DNA of 64,000 nt from Sphingorhabdus sp. Alg231-15 (lineage in GTDB: Bacteria; Pseudomonadota; Alphaproteobacteria; Sphingomonadales; Sphingomonadaceae), in NCBI RefSeq assembly GCF_900149705.1, contig NZ_LT703001.1:2784001-2848000 (forward strand). The letters run 5' to 3'. The notes under the pieces were generated by a model that had not been told where the DNA came from, searched no databases, and saw nothing but the letters and a program-made list of their open reading frames with translations. This document shows, one piece after another, positions 41,172 through 49,795 of the stretch (the stretch's first letter is position 1; each line of letters starts with the position of its first letter). The position numbers and the translations under genes were made by a program.

Positions 41172-42752
41172 ATGCTGAAAGAAGATATCATAACCATAGC
41201 GGACGTGATCCGGCAACAAGCCAAAGATCAGGGTGACGGGCTGGTGTTCACCTTTGAAGGTGACGAGATGACCTATGCCCAGCTTGATGTAGGTAGCAGC
41301 CGGGCCGCCAACGGGCTGGCTTCGCTAGGCGTCAAAAAAGGTGACCGGATTGCCTATATGGGCAAAAACTCGCATCTCTACTTTGAGATATTGCTGGGTG
41401 CAGCGAAGATTGGTGCGGTTATGACGCCGGTCAACTGGCGGCTGGCCGGTCCGGAAGTCGCCTATATCGTCAATAATTGTCAGGCCAAAATCCTGTTCAT
41501 TGGCCCTGAATTTGTCGACCTGGTGAAGCAGATCAGGCCGCAGTTCGAATATGTCGAAACGATTTTCTGCTCTGAAGAGGCGACCGAGGAATTTGCTGGC
41601 TATCCGGCTTGGCGTGATGGGTTTTCTGATGTCGATCCGATGGTCAACTGCGCGCCGGATGACGATGCGTTGCAGCTATACACGTCCGGCACTACTGGTC
41701 ACCCCAAGGGTGCGATCATGACCGGCTATTCCATTTTTGGTGCGCGCTCCAAACTCACTGAAGACGATCTCGCCGATTGGCAAAAGTCTCAGCCGGGTGA
41801 GACCATGCTGCTCGCCATGCCCTGTTTCCATATTGGTGGTACCGGATCCGGGCTCGGTAACATGTATAGTGGCGGTCATGCTATTATTGTGCGGGAATAT
41901 GACCCGGCACAGGCGCTTGATTTCATTGAGCAATATGGGATCAGCAAGATATTCATGGTTCCTGCTGCCATTCAGATATTGCTCAATCATCCCAGGGTGG
42001 GAGAGGTCGATTTTTCGAAGTTGAATTATATCACCTATGGTGCATCGCCTATCCCGCTGGAAATGATGAAGCAGAGCATCGACATGTTCGGCTGCGAATT
42101 TGTGCAGATGTACGGGATGACCGAGACATCAGGGACGATTGTCGCGCTACCTCCGGAGGATCATGATCCGAACGGCAATGACAAGATGCGCTCGGTCGGC
42201 AAACCGTTGCACGGTGTAGAAGTGAAGATAATCGACGAAGACGGCGACACATTGCCCGCGCGCGAAGTGGGTGAGATTGCCACCCGCTCTTCCTTCAATA
42301 TGAAGGGCTATTGGAATATGGCTGATGCCACGGCGGCAACAATCGATAGCGATGGCTGGCTCCGCACAGGTGATGCGGGATATTTTGACGAAGACGGCTA
42401 TCTCTACATCCATGACCGAGTGAAGGATATGATCATCTCCGGTGGGGAGAATATCTATCCGGCCGAGGTTGAAAATGCGATCTATGGTCACCCAGCTATT
42501 GCGGATGTCGCGGTAATTGGCGTGCCGGATGAAAAATGGGGAGAGGCGGTCAAGGCCTGTGTCGTGTTGAAAGCAGGAGCGGAGATAGACGAGACAGATC
42601 TGATTGCCCATGCGCGGACCAATATAGCCGGTTTCAAATGCCCTAAATCTGTCGATTTCATCCCTGAATTGCCGCGCAATCCATCCGGTAAAATTCTGCG
42701 TCGCGAATTGCGTGCGCCTTATTGGGATGGCAAAGACCGGGCGGTCAACTAG
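41172..42752 (+). CDS. Fatty-acid/aryl acyl-CoA ligase
   Basis: Adenylate-forming acyl-CoA synthetase of 526 residues. LQLYTSGTTGHPKGAIMT is the phosphate loop, MYGMTETSGTIVALP the adenine motif, GWLRTGDAGYFDEDGYLYIHDRVKDMIISGGENIYPAEVE the hinge and C-terminal segment, and PRNPSGKILRRELR carries the catalytic Lys. The ATG is preceded by AGGACAGGA. It should activate a free acid, perhaps the side chain or ring-opened acid degraded by the right-hand module. It is followed by an enoyl-CoA hydratase 26 bases downstream. Confidence 0.94.
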   Translation: MLKEDIITIADVIRQQAKDQGDGLVFTFEGDEMTYAQLDVGSSRAANGLASLGVKKGDRIAYMGKNSHLYFEILLGAAKIGAVMTPVNWRLAGPEVAYIVNNCQAKILFIGPEFVDLVKQIRPQFEYVETIFCSEEATEEFAGYPAWRDGFSDVDPMVNCAPDDDALQLYTSGTTGHPKGAIMTGYSIFGARSKLTEDDLADWQKSQPGETMLLAMPCFHIGGTGSGLGNMYSGGHAIIVREYDPAQALDFIEQYGISKIFMVPAAIQILLNHPRVGEVDFSKLNYITYGASPIPLEMMKQSIDMFGCEFVQMYGMTETSGTIVALPPEDHDPNGNDKMRSVGKPLHGVEVKIIDEDGDTLPAREVGEIATRSSFNMKGYWNMADATAATIDSDGWLRTGDAGYFDEDGYLYIHDRVKDMIISGGENIYPAEVENAIYGHPAIADVAVIGVPDEKWGEAVKACVVLKAGAEIDETDLIAHARTNIAGFKCPKSVDFIPELPRNPSGKILRRELRAPYWDGKDRAVN

Positions 42753-42778
42753 ATACTAATAGCCGAGGAGAGCCTGCT

Positions 42779-43516
42779 TTGACGGATTGTGTATTACGGA
42801 CAGATCACGATGGATGGTCGATGCTGACACTGAACAGGCCTGACAAGCTCAATGCGCTGACCGTCGAGATGTTTCGCGAGTTGCGAAGGCATGTTGCGGA
42901 CTTGCGCAAGGACGATGCGATTGGCTGCGTTGTCATTCGCGGTGCCGGAAAATGCTTTTCTGCAGGGCATGATCTGAGCGATATTGCTGAAGGTGAAGAG
43001 GTGCCATCACGCGGCTGGCATTCCGAAACGCTTCGTCTGCTGGAAAAGCTTCCGAAACCGGTAATCGCGGCGGTGCACGGCCATTGCTATACCGGTGCAC
43101 TGGAAGTGGCACTCGCAGCAGATTTCATCCTGGCTGCCGATAGCGCTCGTTTTGGGGATACCCATGCGAAATGGGCATTAACGCCGGTATGGGGTATGAG
43201 TCAGCGCCTGCCACGCCGGGTCGGTATCGCAACCGCCAAGCGGTTGATGTTCACGGCAGATATGATCGGCACAGAGGAGGCTGTTCGTATTGGTCTGGCG
43301 GAATATTCCGTTCCGCTGGCGCAATTTGATGATGAAATTGCCCAACTAGCCCAGAAAATTGTGTCGAACTCTGGGTTTTCTCATGCTGCGAACAAGCGGC
43401 TTCTGGAGGCGACCGATGGCGATCCGCTTGATGCCGGATTGCAATGGGAAGTGATGGAAACAGAAGGCCATGGTCCCGATATGCATGACCGAATTTCAGC
43501 TTTCACCAAAAAGTAG
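42779..43516 (+). CDS. Enoyl-CoA hydratase/isomerase
   Basis: Crotonase of 245 residues starting at a TTG ten bases after GAGGAG; the ATG further upstream lies inside the ligase gene. MLTLNRPDKLNALTVEMFRELRRH, KCFSAGHDLSDIA and VIAAVHGHCYTGALEVALAADFILA are the family motifs with both oxyanion-hole segments. The usual first catalytic Glu region reads HCYTGALEVAL; the second, WALTPVWGMSQRLPRRVG, differs from the classic LGxxPGxGGTQRL only in part. A hydration step after the ligase and a dehydrogenase is likely. Confidence 0.91.
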   Translation: MTDCVLRTDHDGWSMLTLNRPDKLNALTVEMFRELRRHVADLRKDDAIGCVVIRGAGKCFSAGHDLSDIAEGEEVPSRGWHSETLRLLEKLPKPVIAAVHGHCYTGALEVALAADFILAADSARFGDTHAKWALTPVWGMSQRLPRRVGIATAKRLMFTADMIGTEEAVRIGLAEYSVPLAQFDDEIAQLAQKIVSNSGFSHAANKRLLEATDGDPLDAGLQWEVMETEGHGPDMHDRISAFTKK

Positions 43517-43565
43517 AGCTTGGCCTCGGGATAAACTTTTCGCGGGATCGCGGTGCTGAAAGTTG

Positions 43566-43591
43566 CGGGTCCCGACCATAGCCGGGACCCG
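43566..43591. terminator. Hairpin between convergent hydratase and SDR genes
   Basis: CGGGTCCCG and CGGGACCCG form a perfect 9-bp GC-rich stem around ACCATAGC. There is no clear T-run, but it lies alone in an 80-base gap between two converging genes. Confidence 0.65.
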
Positions 43592-43596
43592 ACACA

Positions 43597-44355
43597 TTAG
43601 AATTGAACGCGCTTGGTAAAGCCGCCGTCAATGACCAAATGGGCGCCTGTGGTATAGCTTGAGGCCGGGCTGGCGAGGAAGACCACGCTGCGTGCAACAT
43701 CATCCGCTCCGCCAAAATCACCAAGGGCAAAGCCCGCTTTGGTCATTTCATAGAATTCCGGCATGCCTGCTTCTATCTGCGACCAGTTGCCACCAGGGAA
43801 TTTGATCGGGCCCGGGGAAACCATGTTCACCCTGATGCCTTTGGGGCCAAGCGCTTGGCTAAGCTGGCTGCCATAGGTGATCAATGCCGCTTTCATCGCG
43901 TTAAACGCTTGCGGAGCAACGAACGTCTCGAAAGCTGCTGTCGAAGACATGAAGATCACCGAGCCATCATCCGATTTTTCGAGATGCGGTTCAAGCACCT
44001 CAAGAGCCTTCACCGCGCCGATAATATCGGTTTGGAAGGTGACTTCCCAATCACCGGTCGCTCCGGCACCGGACGAGCTGACATTGTGGATGAAAATATC
44101 ACAGCCGCCAAGTTCACCGGCTGCTTTTTCCAGCCATTTGGGATAGCCTTCGGCATCGGTCATATCAAAAGCTTCTGCAAAGACCTTGCCACCGTGGGCT
44201 TCCAGTTCGCTCTTGGCTGCGGCCACTTGTTCGGCATTGCGTGAGAAAAATGCGACATCGGCACCCTCCTTGGCAAAATGCTCAAGCGCTGCGCGTCCGA
44301 GGCCCCGGCTACCGCCAGTGAGTATAACTTTTTTGCCCTTCAGTCCTAAATCCAT
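43597..44355 (-). CDS. SDR family protein with Phe at the catalytic Tyr position
   Basis: Short-chain dehydrogenase fold of 252 residues: VILTGGSRGLGRAAL, HNVSSSG and IFMSSTAAF are normal. In the catalytic YxxxK motif the sequence reads F151-N-A-M-K155, so the Tyr that gives or takes the proton is Phe. The remaining region (GPKGIRVNMVSPGPI, HLVIDGGFTKR) is intact, so this is not obvious decay. It might be a non-redox family member (dehydratase, aldolase or binding partner). A GGAGAG ribosome site precedes the ATG. It is the last of four minus-strand genes after ThuA, VOC and GST, with small gaps. Confidence 0.92.
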   Translation of the reverse strand: MDLGLKGKKVILTGGSRGLGRAALEHFAKEGADVAFFSRNAEQVAAAKSELEAHGGKVFAEAFDMTDAEGYPKWLEKAAGELGGCDIFIHNVSSSGAGATGDWEVTFQTDIIGAVKALEVLEPHLEKSDDGSVIFMSSTAAFETFVAPQAFNAMKAALITYGSQLSQALGPKGIRVNMVSPGPIKFPGGNWSQIEAGMPEFYEMTKAGFALGDFGGADDVARSVVFLASPASSYTTGAHLVIDGGFTKRVQF

Positions 44356-44396
44356 TTTGCTCTCCTTTAATTGTGTTCAGGGTTGAAATTATGCGT

Positions 44397-45185
44397 CTAG
44401 AATTTTGCTATCGCGGGCTGACAGCACCATTTGATGCCGCGGCGTAGCAGGTCATAGATTATCGGCTGTTGCCAACCGGAACGATCCACTTCAGGCCACC
44501 AGTCGAGGACCGGATCCATATCATAGTGGCCGCGGCAATGGCCCATGGTTAGATAGAGTACGGCGCCTTCGCCCATTTTACGAATGTAGAAAACCGGGTG
44601 GCGGCTTTTTTCAATGTCACTATGCACGAAGCCGCTAATATCATCGGTGCCATTATATTCGGTGTCGAGCAGCACATCAATTTCCGCTCGGGTTTCAACC
44701 AGATATTGCTCATCAACCGTTTCAAAACTGGGTATGTCCTTGACTAGCGGATGATCCGGCTGCGCATTATCGACAGTGAACGGGATGATCGGTGGATGGG
44801 ACAGAAAGCGGCTGCCCAATGTGTCGACAAAGGTTGGCATGTCATCGGGCGCATCGACCCGGCCGTCTTCCAGGAATTTCAGAACGCTGTTGGTACCGTG
44901 TAGTGCGAAATACTGACCGCCACCATTAACGAAGGCTTGGATATTTTTTTGCGCCGCTTCACTGGGTAAAAGATCACAGGTATAACTGATCAGGACATCG
45001 GCATTTTTGATGGCATCGAGATTTTCATAATCTTCAAAAACCCGAACGCGGATACGGTCATCCTCGGCGAGCAGTTTTAATATTTCGAGCCTGGCAAAAT
45101 CGATGTCATGATATTTGCCTGCAGCGACGAGCACGCATTTGATCGGTTTCTGGTCGGGCCGGCGTTCTGGTGGAGTTTCACTCAT
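44397..45185 (-). CDS. ThuA-like domain protein
   Basis: Glutamine-amidotransferase-like fold protein of 262 residues. VLISYTCDLLPSEAAQKNIQAFVNGGGQYFALHGTNSV, HPLVKDIPSFETVDEQYLVE and MGHCRGHYDMDPVLDWW are features of ThuA/trehalose-utilisation proteins, often found beside sugar or natural-product catabolic genes. ThuA relatives can act in keto-disaccharide metabolism; that specificity is not supported here. Its gene sits three bases after the VOC stop. Confidence 0.9.
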   Translation of the reverse strand: MSETPPERRPDQKPIKCVLVAAGKYHDIDFARLEILKLLAEDDRIRVRVFEDYENLDAIKNADVLISYTCDLLPSEAAQKNIQAFVNGGGQYFALHGTNSVLKFLEDGRVDAPDDMPTFVDTLGSRFLSHPPIIPFTVDNAQPDHPLVKDIPSFETVDEQYLVETRAEIDVLLDTEYNGTDDISGFVHSDIEKSRHPVFYIRKMGEGAVLYLTMGHCRGHYDMDPVLDWWPEVDRSGWQQPIIYDLLRRGIKWCCQPAIAKF

Positions 45186-45188
45186 ATT

Positions 45189-45749
45189 CTATTCTTTTCC
45201 TATTACCGGATTGGTCACGCCATCCCAATCGAGATGCGCTTGCCGCATGGCCGCAAAGCCGTCGAGGCCTGCTTGCGGGATTTGCAGATATTCGATGATG
45301 GTACCGGGCCCACCGCCATAATCGGCATAGAATGCACCGCCGACACCGCCGGGCAGGCTGACTTCCTGGATGACATCACCACCTTTACTTTCGGTGATTT
45401 GCCGCGCTTCGGCCAGATCATCGACGATGATGCAAAGATGCTGGACACCCTGTAGACCCTTTGCACGCCAGTCCTTGAACATCGATGGCGCATCATTGTC
45501 GGGCCGGATCAACTCGACCTGCACATCGCCCCAATAGCCGATGGCCATAGAAAACTGGATATCGGAAGGCTCGCCGCGATATTTGACATTTTCAACCTGC
45601 ACGCCCTCGGTGTGAAAAAAGGGGCCTGCACCCATTTTTTGGGTCCAATAGTCCAGTGCAGCATCATAATCGTCCGGCACATAGCTGATCTGCATGATCG
45701 TGCCGAGTTTAGCGAGAGTGGCCGGAGAAGAGGTTGACGTATCGGTCAT
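45189..45749 (-). CDS. VOC family protein (lactoylglutathione lyase-like)
   Basis: Protein of 186 residues with a single VOC module: IMQISYVPDDYDAALDYWTQKMGAGPFF at the start, GVQHLCIIVDDLAEARQITESKGGDVIQE and YADYGGGPGTIIEYLQI, with His and Glu where metal ligands are expected. The start overlaps the GST stop (ATGA). Pairing with GST suggests handling of a glutathione adduct or a reactive epoxide/enone formed downstream of the Rieske oxygenase; this is inference from context. Confidence 0.88.
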   Translation of the reverse strand: MTDTSTSSPATLAKLGTIMQISYVPDDYDAALDYWTQKMGAGPFFHTEGVQVENVKYRGEPSDIQFSMAIGYWGDVQVELIRPDNDAPSMFKDWRAKGLQGVQHLCIIVDDLAEARQITESKGGDVIQEVSLPGGVGGAFYADYGGGPGTIIEYLQIPQAGLDGFAAMRQAHLDWDGVTNPVIGKE

Positions 45750-46375
45750 TCTTCGCCGCGCCAGATTTCAGCCGAAGGCCGTTCTTCCATCATGGCCGCA
45801 AAGCGCGCCAGATTGTCGGTGCCTTCGGGCAATGTCCATCCCACCGTACCGCCAAATTTGATAAAGCAGAAGGCAACCAGATCAGCGAGTGTCAGCTTGC
45901 CATGGCAGATATAGTCTTTGTCACCCAATTGTCCGTCGAGCCAAATCCAATGCTTGTCCGACATGGCCGATAGTTCGGCTGCGGCTTCGGTGCTGACCAC
46001 ATTCATGCGTGGTTCGAACATCGGACGGCCACCGCCACCGCGAAAGCCGAGCGTCATCGGAACTGCTATTTCCTGATCGATACGCCGTGCCCAGCGCCGC
46101 GTTTCTGCCCGCTCAGTCGGTGTTGATCCGATCAACACCGGGTCGGGTTTTATCTCTTCCAGATATTCGCAAATCACCGTCGACTCGCTCAGCAGCGTTC
46201 CATCATCCAGCTCCAGTGTCGGAGTGGTCTGCATCACATTTTTTGTCGCATAGTCGTCGCTGCGATTTTCACCGGTGATAATGTCGAGATGGATTCGTTC
46301 CACCTCTATATCTTTTTCCACTAGGAACATGCGGGCAAGCCGAGGATTGGGGCCAAGGCTGGAATAGAGTTTCAC
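45746..46375 (-). CDS. Glutathione S-transferase family protein
   Basis: Two-domain GST of 209 residues: MKLYSSLGPNPRLARMFLVEKDIEVERI, then QTTPTLELDDGTLLSESTVICEYLEE (cis-Pro and the Ser of the glutathione site) and an all-helical C-terminal half with GKLTLADLVAFCFIKF. It is divergent from the Rieske gene and may conjugate, isomerise or reductively remove a group from the oxygenase product. An AGGAGAGC ribosome site precedes the start. Confidence 0.91.
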   Translation of the reverse strand: MKLYSSLGPNPRLARMFLVEKDIEVERIHLDIITGENRSDDYATKNVMQTTPTLELDDGTLLSESTVICEYLEEIKPDPVLIGSTPTERAETRRWARRIDQEIAVPMTLGFRGGGGRPMFEPRMNVVSTEAAAELSAMSDKHWIWLDGQLGDKDYICHGKLTLADLVAFCFIKFGGTVGWTLPEGTDNLARFAAMMEERPSAEIWRGEE

Positions 46376-46442
46376 GGGTTTGCTCTCCTTTTTTCGGCAG
46401 ACTCAAAACCTGCTTCTTGCAAAGCAAGATACACAGGTAAGC

Positions 46443-46456
46443 GGACCGAACGGTCC
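46443..46456. promoter_or_regulatory. Inverted repeat GGACCG-AA-CGGTCC (motif copy 2)
   Basis: Perfect 6-bp arms with a two-base spacer, the most symmetric copy of the GG[TA]CCGAAC[GC]G motif. It lies about 70 bases before the GST start and 160 bases before the Rieske start. Size and symmetry suit a TetR-type operator, but no such regulator is visible in the window. Confidence 0.55.
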
Positions 46457-46613
46457 TCTCAAAAGCACTAGGTTATATCGCTGGTTTCGCCTCGCAGAAA
46501 AATCAACTGAACAAGGCTGCTGAACAAACCTGGGGCTGCCAGATTCACTAGTGGAGTTTGCCGGTTCTTGCGGTAGTCTGCCCGCAAATAAGTTTAGTTT
46601 TCAGGAGAAGATA

Positions 46614-48194
46614 ATGGTCGAGACGTTAACGGGTCACAATCGGTCAAACGGCATTTCCTATACCGAGTTGTTGGAAGGCGACAAAGTGCGCGCACCCGAG
46701 GTATATTTTGAAGAATCCCCGATGGAGCCTGGTCTGACGGAAGTTGAGGTCAGTCGTTACTGGACGAAGGAAGAGCATGACCGCGAAGTTGAAATGCTCT
46801 GGAAGCGGGTCTGGCAAATGGCTTGCCACAAAGATGATATCAAGGATGTCGGTGATACCCATGTCTATGATATTGCCGGATTGTCTTTCATCATCGTGCG
46901 CGTTTCTGAAGACGAAATTAAAGCCTATCCCAATAGCTGCATGCATCGGGGTCGTGCGATTTGTGACAATCATAAAAAGGGTCAGAAAGCACTGCGCTGT
47001 CCCTTCCATGGCTGGTCATGGGAGCTGGATGGCAAACTGAAAGAAGTACCGTGCCAGTGGGATTTCCCGTCCGTCAGCGAAGAGACCCATAGCCTGAAAG
47101 AAATCAGCGTTGGTGAATGGGGTGGATTTGTCTTTATCAATCCCGATCCCAATTGCGAGCCGCTGGAAGATTTTCTTGGCGATCTCGACCGCCATTTCCA
47201 GATCCCGTTCGAGCGTCGTTACAAAGCCGCGCATATGATCAAGCGTCTGCCGTGCAACTGGAAGATCGCGCAGGAAGCATTCATGGAATCCTATCATGTG
47301 GTCGGTACCCATCCGGAACTGATGCCTGCCTTTGCAGATGCGAACAGCAAATATGACGTTTGGAATAATGTGTCGCGCGCGATGTCCGCTCACGGTGCAC
47401 CAAGCCCGCATACCGATCTTGAGAATCCTGATCCGACGGCTTTCCCTGATCAGAAGGCTTTTCAGAGCTTTATCCATCCGATCAGCAAGCACACGTTCAA
47501 GCGGCTGGAAGAAAACCGTGTCGAGGTCTCATTGCCCAATGGCAAAAGCGGTATCTTCGACATGGAAGCCAATTATATCGAAGGCGATCTGAAATCCGCC
47601 GATCCCCATATGTGCAATTGGATCGGCGGCAAAATCGCTGCGGAAGAAGAAGACATGCCGATGGTGTTCACCGATGTGTCTGCGCACATGATGCGCGACG
47701 AGGCAGCCCAAGCCCGCCGCGAAGAGATGCGTCCAACATGGGGCGATGATGTCGACAAGATCAGCGACGCCGATCTGACCGATGCGATCTTCTACAGCGT
47801 GTTCCCGAATATGAGTCCTTGGGCGGATTTTAATCCGATCTTCTATCGCTTCCGTCCTGACGGGGATAATCCGGAGCAGTCACTGCATGAAGTGATGTTC
47901 ATGGTCGCGCTGCCGGAAGGTGCCGAGCGGCCGGAACCAGCAAAATGCACATTCCTCGATCTACATGATGATTATACCGAGGCGACCGAGTTTGGCAGCT
48001 ATTTGAATAAGGTGTTCAATCAGGATTACATCAATCACAAGGCCATGCAAAAGGGCGTGAAAAATCAACCGCACGGCGTTTCGATTTTTGCACAATATCA
48101 GGAAAGCAAAATTCGTCACTTCCACGAGACATTGGACAGATGGCTGACGAGCAAGGAGCCACCAAAAAGTCCCAAGCTCCAGGCGGCTGAATAA
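46614..48194 (+). CDS. Rieske non-haem iron oxygenase, alpha subunit
   Basis: Oxygenase of 526 residues. The Rieske cluster motif is C109-M-H111 and C129-PF-H132 in SCMHRGRAICDNHKKG and LRCPFHGWSW. The mononuclear iron motif is EAFMESYHVVGTHPE (H228, H233). It should put oxygen on an aromatic ring or other C-H bond. It is longer than the usual 430-460 residues of dioxygenase alpha subunits, mostly in a middle insertion (about 255-390). No beta subunit, ferredoxin or reductase is seen nearby, so electron partners must be elsewhere. ATG follows AGGAGAAG. It is followed by a thioesterase. Confidence 0.94.
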   Translation: MVETLTGHNRSNGISYTELLEGDKVRAPEVYFEESPMEPGLTEVEVSRYWTKEEHDREVEMLWKRVWQMACHKDDIKDVGDTHVYDIAGLSFIIVRVSEDEIKAYPNSCMHRGRAICDNHKKGQKALRCPFHGWSWELDGKLKEVPCQWDFPSVSEETHSLKEISVGEWGGFVFINPDPNCEPLEDFLGDLDRHFQIPFERRYKAAHMIKRLPCNWKIAQEAFMESYHVVGTHPELMPAFADANSKYDVWNNVSRAMSAHGAPSPHTDLENPDPTAFPDQKAFQSFIHPISKHTFKRLEENRVEVSLPNGKSGIFDMEANYIEGDLKSADPHMCNWIGGKIAAEEEDMPMVFTDVSAHMMRDEAAQARREEMRPTWGDDVDKISDADLTDAIFYSVFPNMSPWADFNPIFYRFRPDGDNPEQSLHEVMFMVALPEGAERPEPAKCTFLDLHDDYTEATEFGSYLNKVFNQDYINHKAMQKGVKNQPHGVSIFAQYQESKIRHFHETLDRWLTSKEPPKSPKLQAAE

Positions 48195-48198
48195 CGTC

Positions 48199-48606
48199 TT
48201 GGATTCAGTACCGGAAGGATTTGAACCCGCGACATTTTCCAGCGGTTTTCTGGATGTTGCCGGGCCTTACTTCACCCGTAAGGAGGCTGATCATATCGCG
48301 GTCGGCATCCGAATATCGGAAGGGCATATTAACGGGATCCAGGTTGCGCATGGCGGCGTGCTTACCACTCTGGCCGATGTAGCGCTTAGCTATCAACTAT
48401 TTGTGAGCGAAAAGCCGCGCTTACCCATCGCCACTATTAATCTTAGCACCAATTTCCTGAGCGGCGCGAAGCTGGGAGAATGGGTCGTGGCCCATGCCCA
48501 TATTGATCGCAAGGGAAAGCGCACCGCTTATTGCCATGGCGAAATTGTCGCCGGTGATCGGTTGTTGATGACGATGACCGGAGTGTTCGCGTTGTTACGC
48601 AAATAG
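48199..48606 (+). CDS. PaaI-like thioesterase
   Basis: Hot-dog thioesterase of 135 residues: GHINGIQVAHGGVLTTLADVALSYQLFV is the PaaI/acyl-CoA thioesterase motif with HGG and Asp, followed by ATINLSTNFLSGAKLGEWVVAHAHIDRKGKRTAYCHGEI. It starts at TTG four bases after the Rieske stop, with no clear ribosome site, so translation probably depends on coupling. It likely releases CoA from stalled aryl-CoA or acyl-CoA intermediates. Confidence 0.88.
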   Translation: MDSVPEGFEPATFSSGFLDVAGPYFTRKEADHIAVGIRISEGHINGIQVAHGGVLTTLADVALSYQLFVSEKPRLPIATINLSTNFLSGAKLGEWVVAHAHIDRKGKRTAYCHGEIVAGDRLLMTMTGVFALLRK

Positions 48607-48610
48607 CAGG

Positions 48611-49423
48611 CTAGTCAGTCGCTCCGAGATAGCCGAGCTGGCCCGCCTTGAAAATCGTCTGACCGCGGTTGACGCTGTTGAGCTTTTGTCCGGCGCGGTT
48701 GACATGATAGCGGATAGTCGCATGACTGAGCGACAGGATCATGCTGATTTCCTTGTCCGTTTTTCCGATTGCGGCCCAGTGCAGACATTCAGCTTCCCGT
48801 TTGGACAATATGCAATTGGCTGGCATCCGGTGCTTCTTACGCATTGCTAGAACATAACCGGTCACAAAGCGGCTGGTTACGATCGCAAGAAAATCGGAGT
48901 AAAGCCGGTAGGGTTCACTTAGATCTGTGACATCATAGTCCTTGGGAGTGAAGCTGACCGCTGCGATCTGGCCGAATGGCAAATGGACCGGGATTAATAT
49001 TGCCGATTTTGCGGTGGCACCATTGTCGTAAAATTCTGTGAGGTCGATCTCATCGAGATATTCATTTTGCCAATGACCATGAAAGCCTTCGGCATTGCAC
49101 CAGATTGGCTCACTCTCGTAGCGACAGGCGCGAGGAAGAGGTGAACTCAGCGCCAGTCTGGTGTCCTCCCACCAGCGCTCGCCTTCAGCGACCCAGCCAA
49201 AAATATCCTTGTTGATCAGCTCCCCTTCGGCATCAACCAAATGGGCCTTTGATGAGATGTCCGCGCTGACAGCGATGCGAAAGCCATAGGATTGCGCAAT
49301 TTGGTGGATCGCTTCCGCCGCAGGACGGATTTCCGCGGCATTGGTGATAGTGACACTGTCCACATTGCGACGAAATGTGGCTTTTGAAACATCAGGTATC
49401 TCGGCGACGAAATTCTCTGCCAT
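48611..49423 (-). CDS. LuxR-family regulator with N-terminal autoinducer-type domain
   Basis: Transcription factor of 270 residues. The C-terminal helix-turn-helix reads LSKREAECLHWAAIGKTDKEISMILSLSHATIRYHVNRAGQKL, a classic LuxR end. The N-terminal part (SYGFRIAVSADI, EGERWWEDTRLALSSPLPRACRYESEPIWC, AAVSFTP) resembles the autoinducer-binding domain by position and Trp/Tyr content. No LuxI synthase is in the window, so it is a LuxR solo if it binds a lactone. The ATG is preceded by GGAGGA. It is convergent with the thioesterase and lies next to a dehydrogenase set and a lactonase-type gene. Confidence 0.9.
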   Translation of the reverse strand: MAENFVAEIPDVSKATFRRNVDSVTITNAAEIRPAAEAIHQIAQSYGFRIAVSADISSKAHLVDAEGELINKDIFGWVAEGERWWEDTRLALSSPLPRACRYESEPIWCNAEGFHGHWQNEYLDEIDLTEFYDNGATAKSAILIPVHLPFGQIAAVSFTPKDYDVTDLSEPYRLYSDFLAIVTSRFVTGYVLAMRKKHRMPANCILSKREAECLHWAAIGKTDKEISMILSLSHATIRYHVNRAGQKLNSVNRGQTIFKAGQLGYLGATD

Positions 49424-49487
49424 AATAGCGCTTATCCTCCACGGAATCCTTGTTTCTGGACCCTCGACTTGCGCCACTTGTCGCGTT

Positions 49488-49511
49488 GTTTGGTTTTGCA
49501 GTCAACCAAAC
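49488..49511. promoter_or_regulatory. Lux-box-like inverted repeat upstream of the LuxR gene
   Basis: GTTTGGTT-N8-AACCAAAC has perfect 8-bp arms and an 8-base spacer, 65 bases upstream of the LuxR start. There is no T-run on the minus strand after it, so an operator is more likely than a terminator for the lipoyl gene. Confidence 0.5.
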
Positions 49512-49559
49512 ATTACTAATAATGTTGATAGGGCTTTGATAAGCCGCTTTTGTCGCTGA

Positions 49560-49793
49560 TTATTCTATCGTCCCGATTAGCTCACCAACCGGATATTCTT
49601 CCCCGGTTGTATCGACGATGATCTTGAGTTTTCCCGTCGCAGGAGATTCTACTTCCTGGGTCGATTTATCATTTTCCAGGGCATAGATTTCCTGCCCTTC
49701 GGTTACATCCGCACCATCGGGCACAAGCCACTCGGCCAGTGTCCCCACTTCCATGCTGAATCCCAGTTTCGGTATGCGTATTTCAGTAGCCAT
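49560..49793 (-). CDS. Stand-alone lipoyl/biotinyl domain protein
   Basis: A 77-residue protein that is only one lipoyl domain: RIPKLGFSMEVGTLAEWLVPDGADVTEGQEIYALENDKSTQEVESPATGKL, with the attachment Lys at K43 in ENDKS. It has no subunit-binding or acyltransferase domain of a normal E2. It follows the E1 beta gene by two bases and probably serves as a swinging lipoyl carrier for the E1 pair. The acyltransferase and E3 are absent here. Confidence 0.93.
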   Translation of the reverse strand: MATEIRIPKLGFSMEVGTLAEWLVPDGADVTEGQEIYALENDKSTQEVESPATGKLKIIVDTTGEEYPVGELIGTIE

Positions 49794-49795
49794 TA

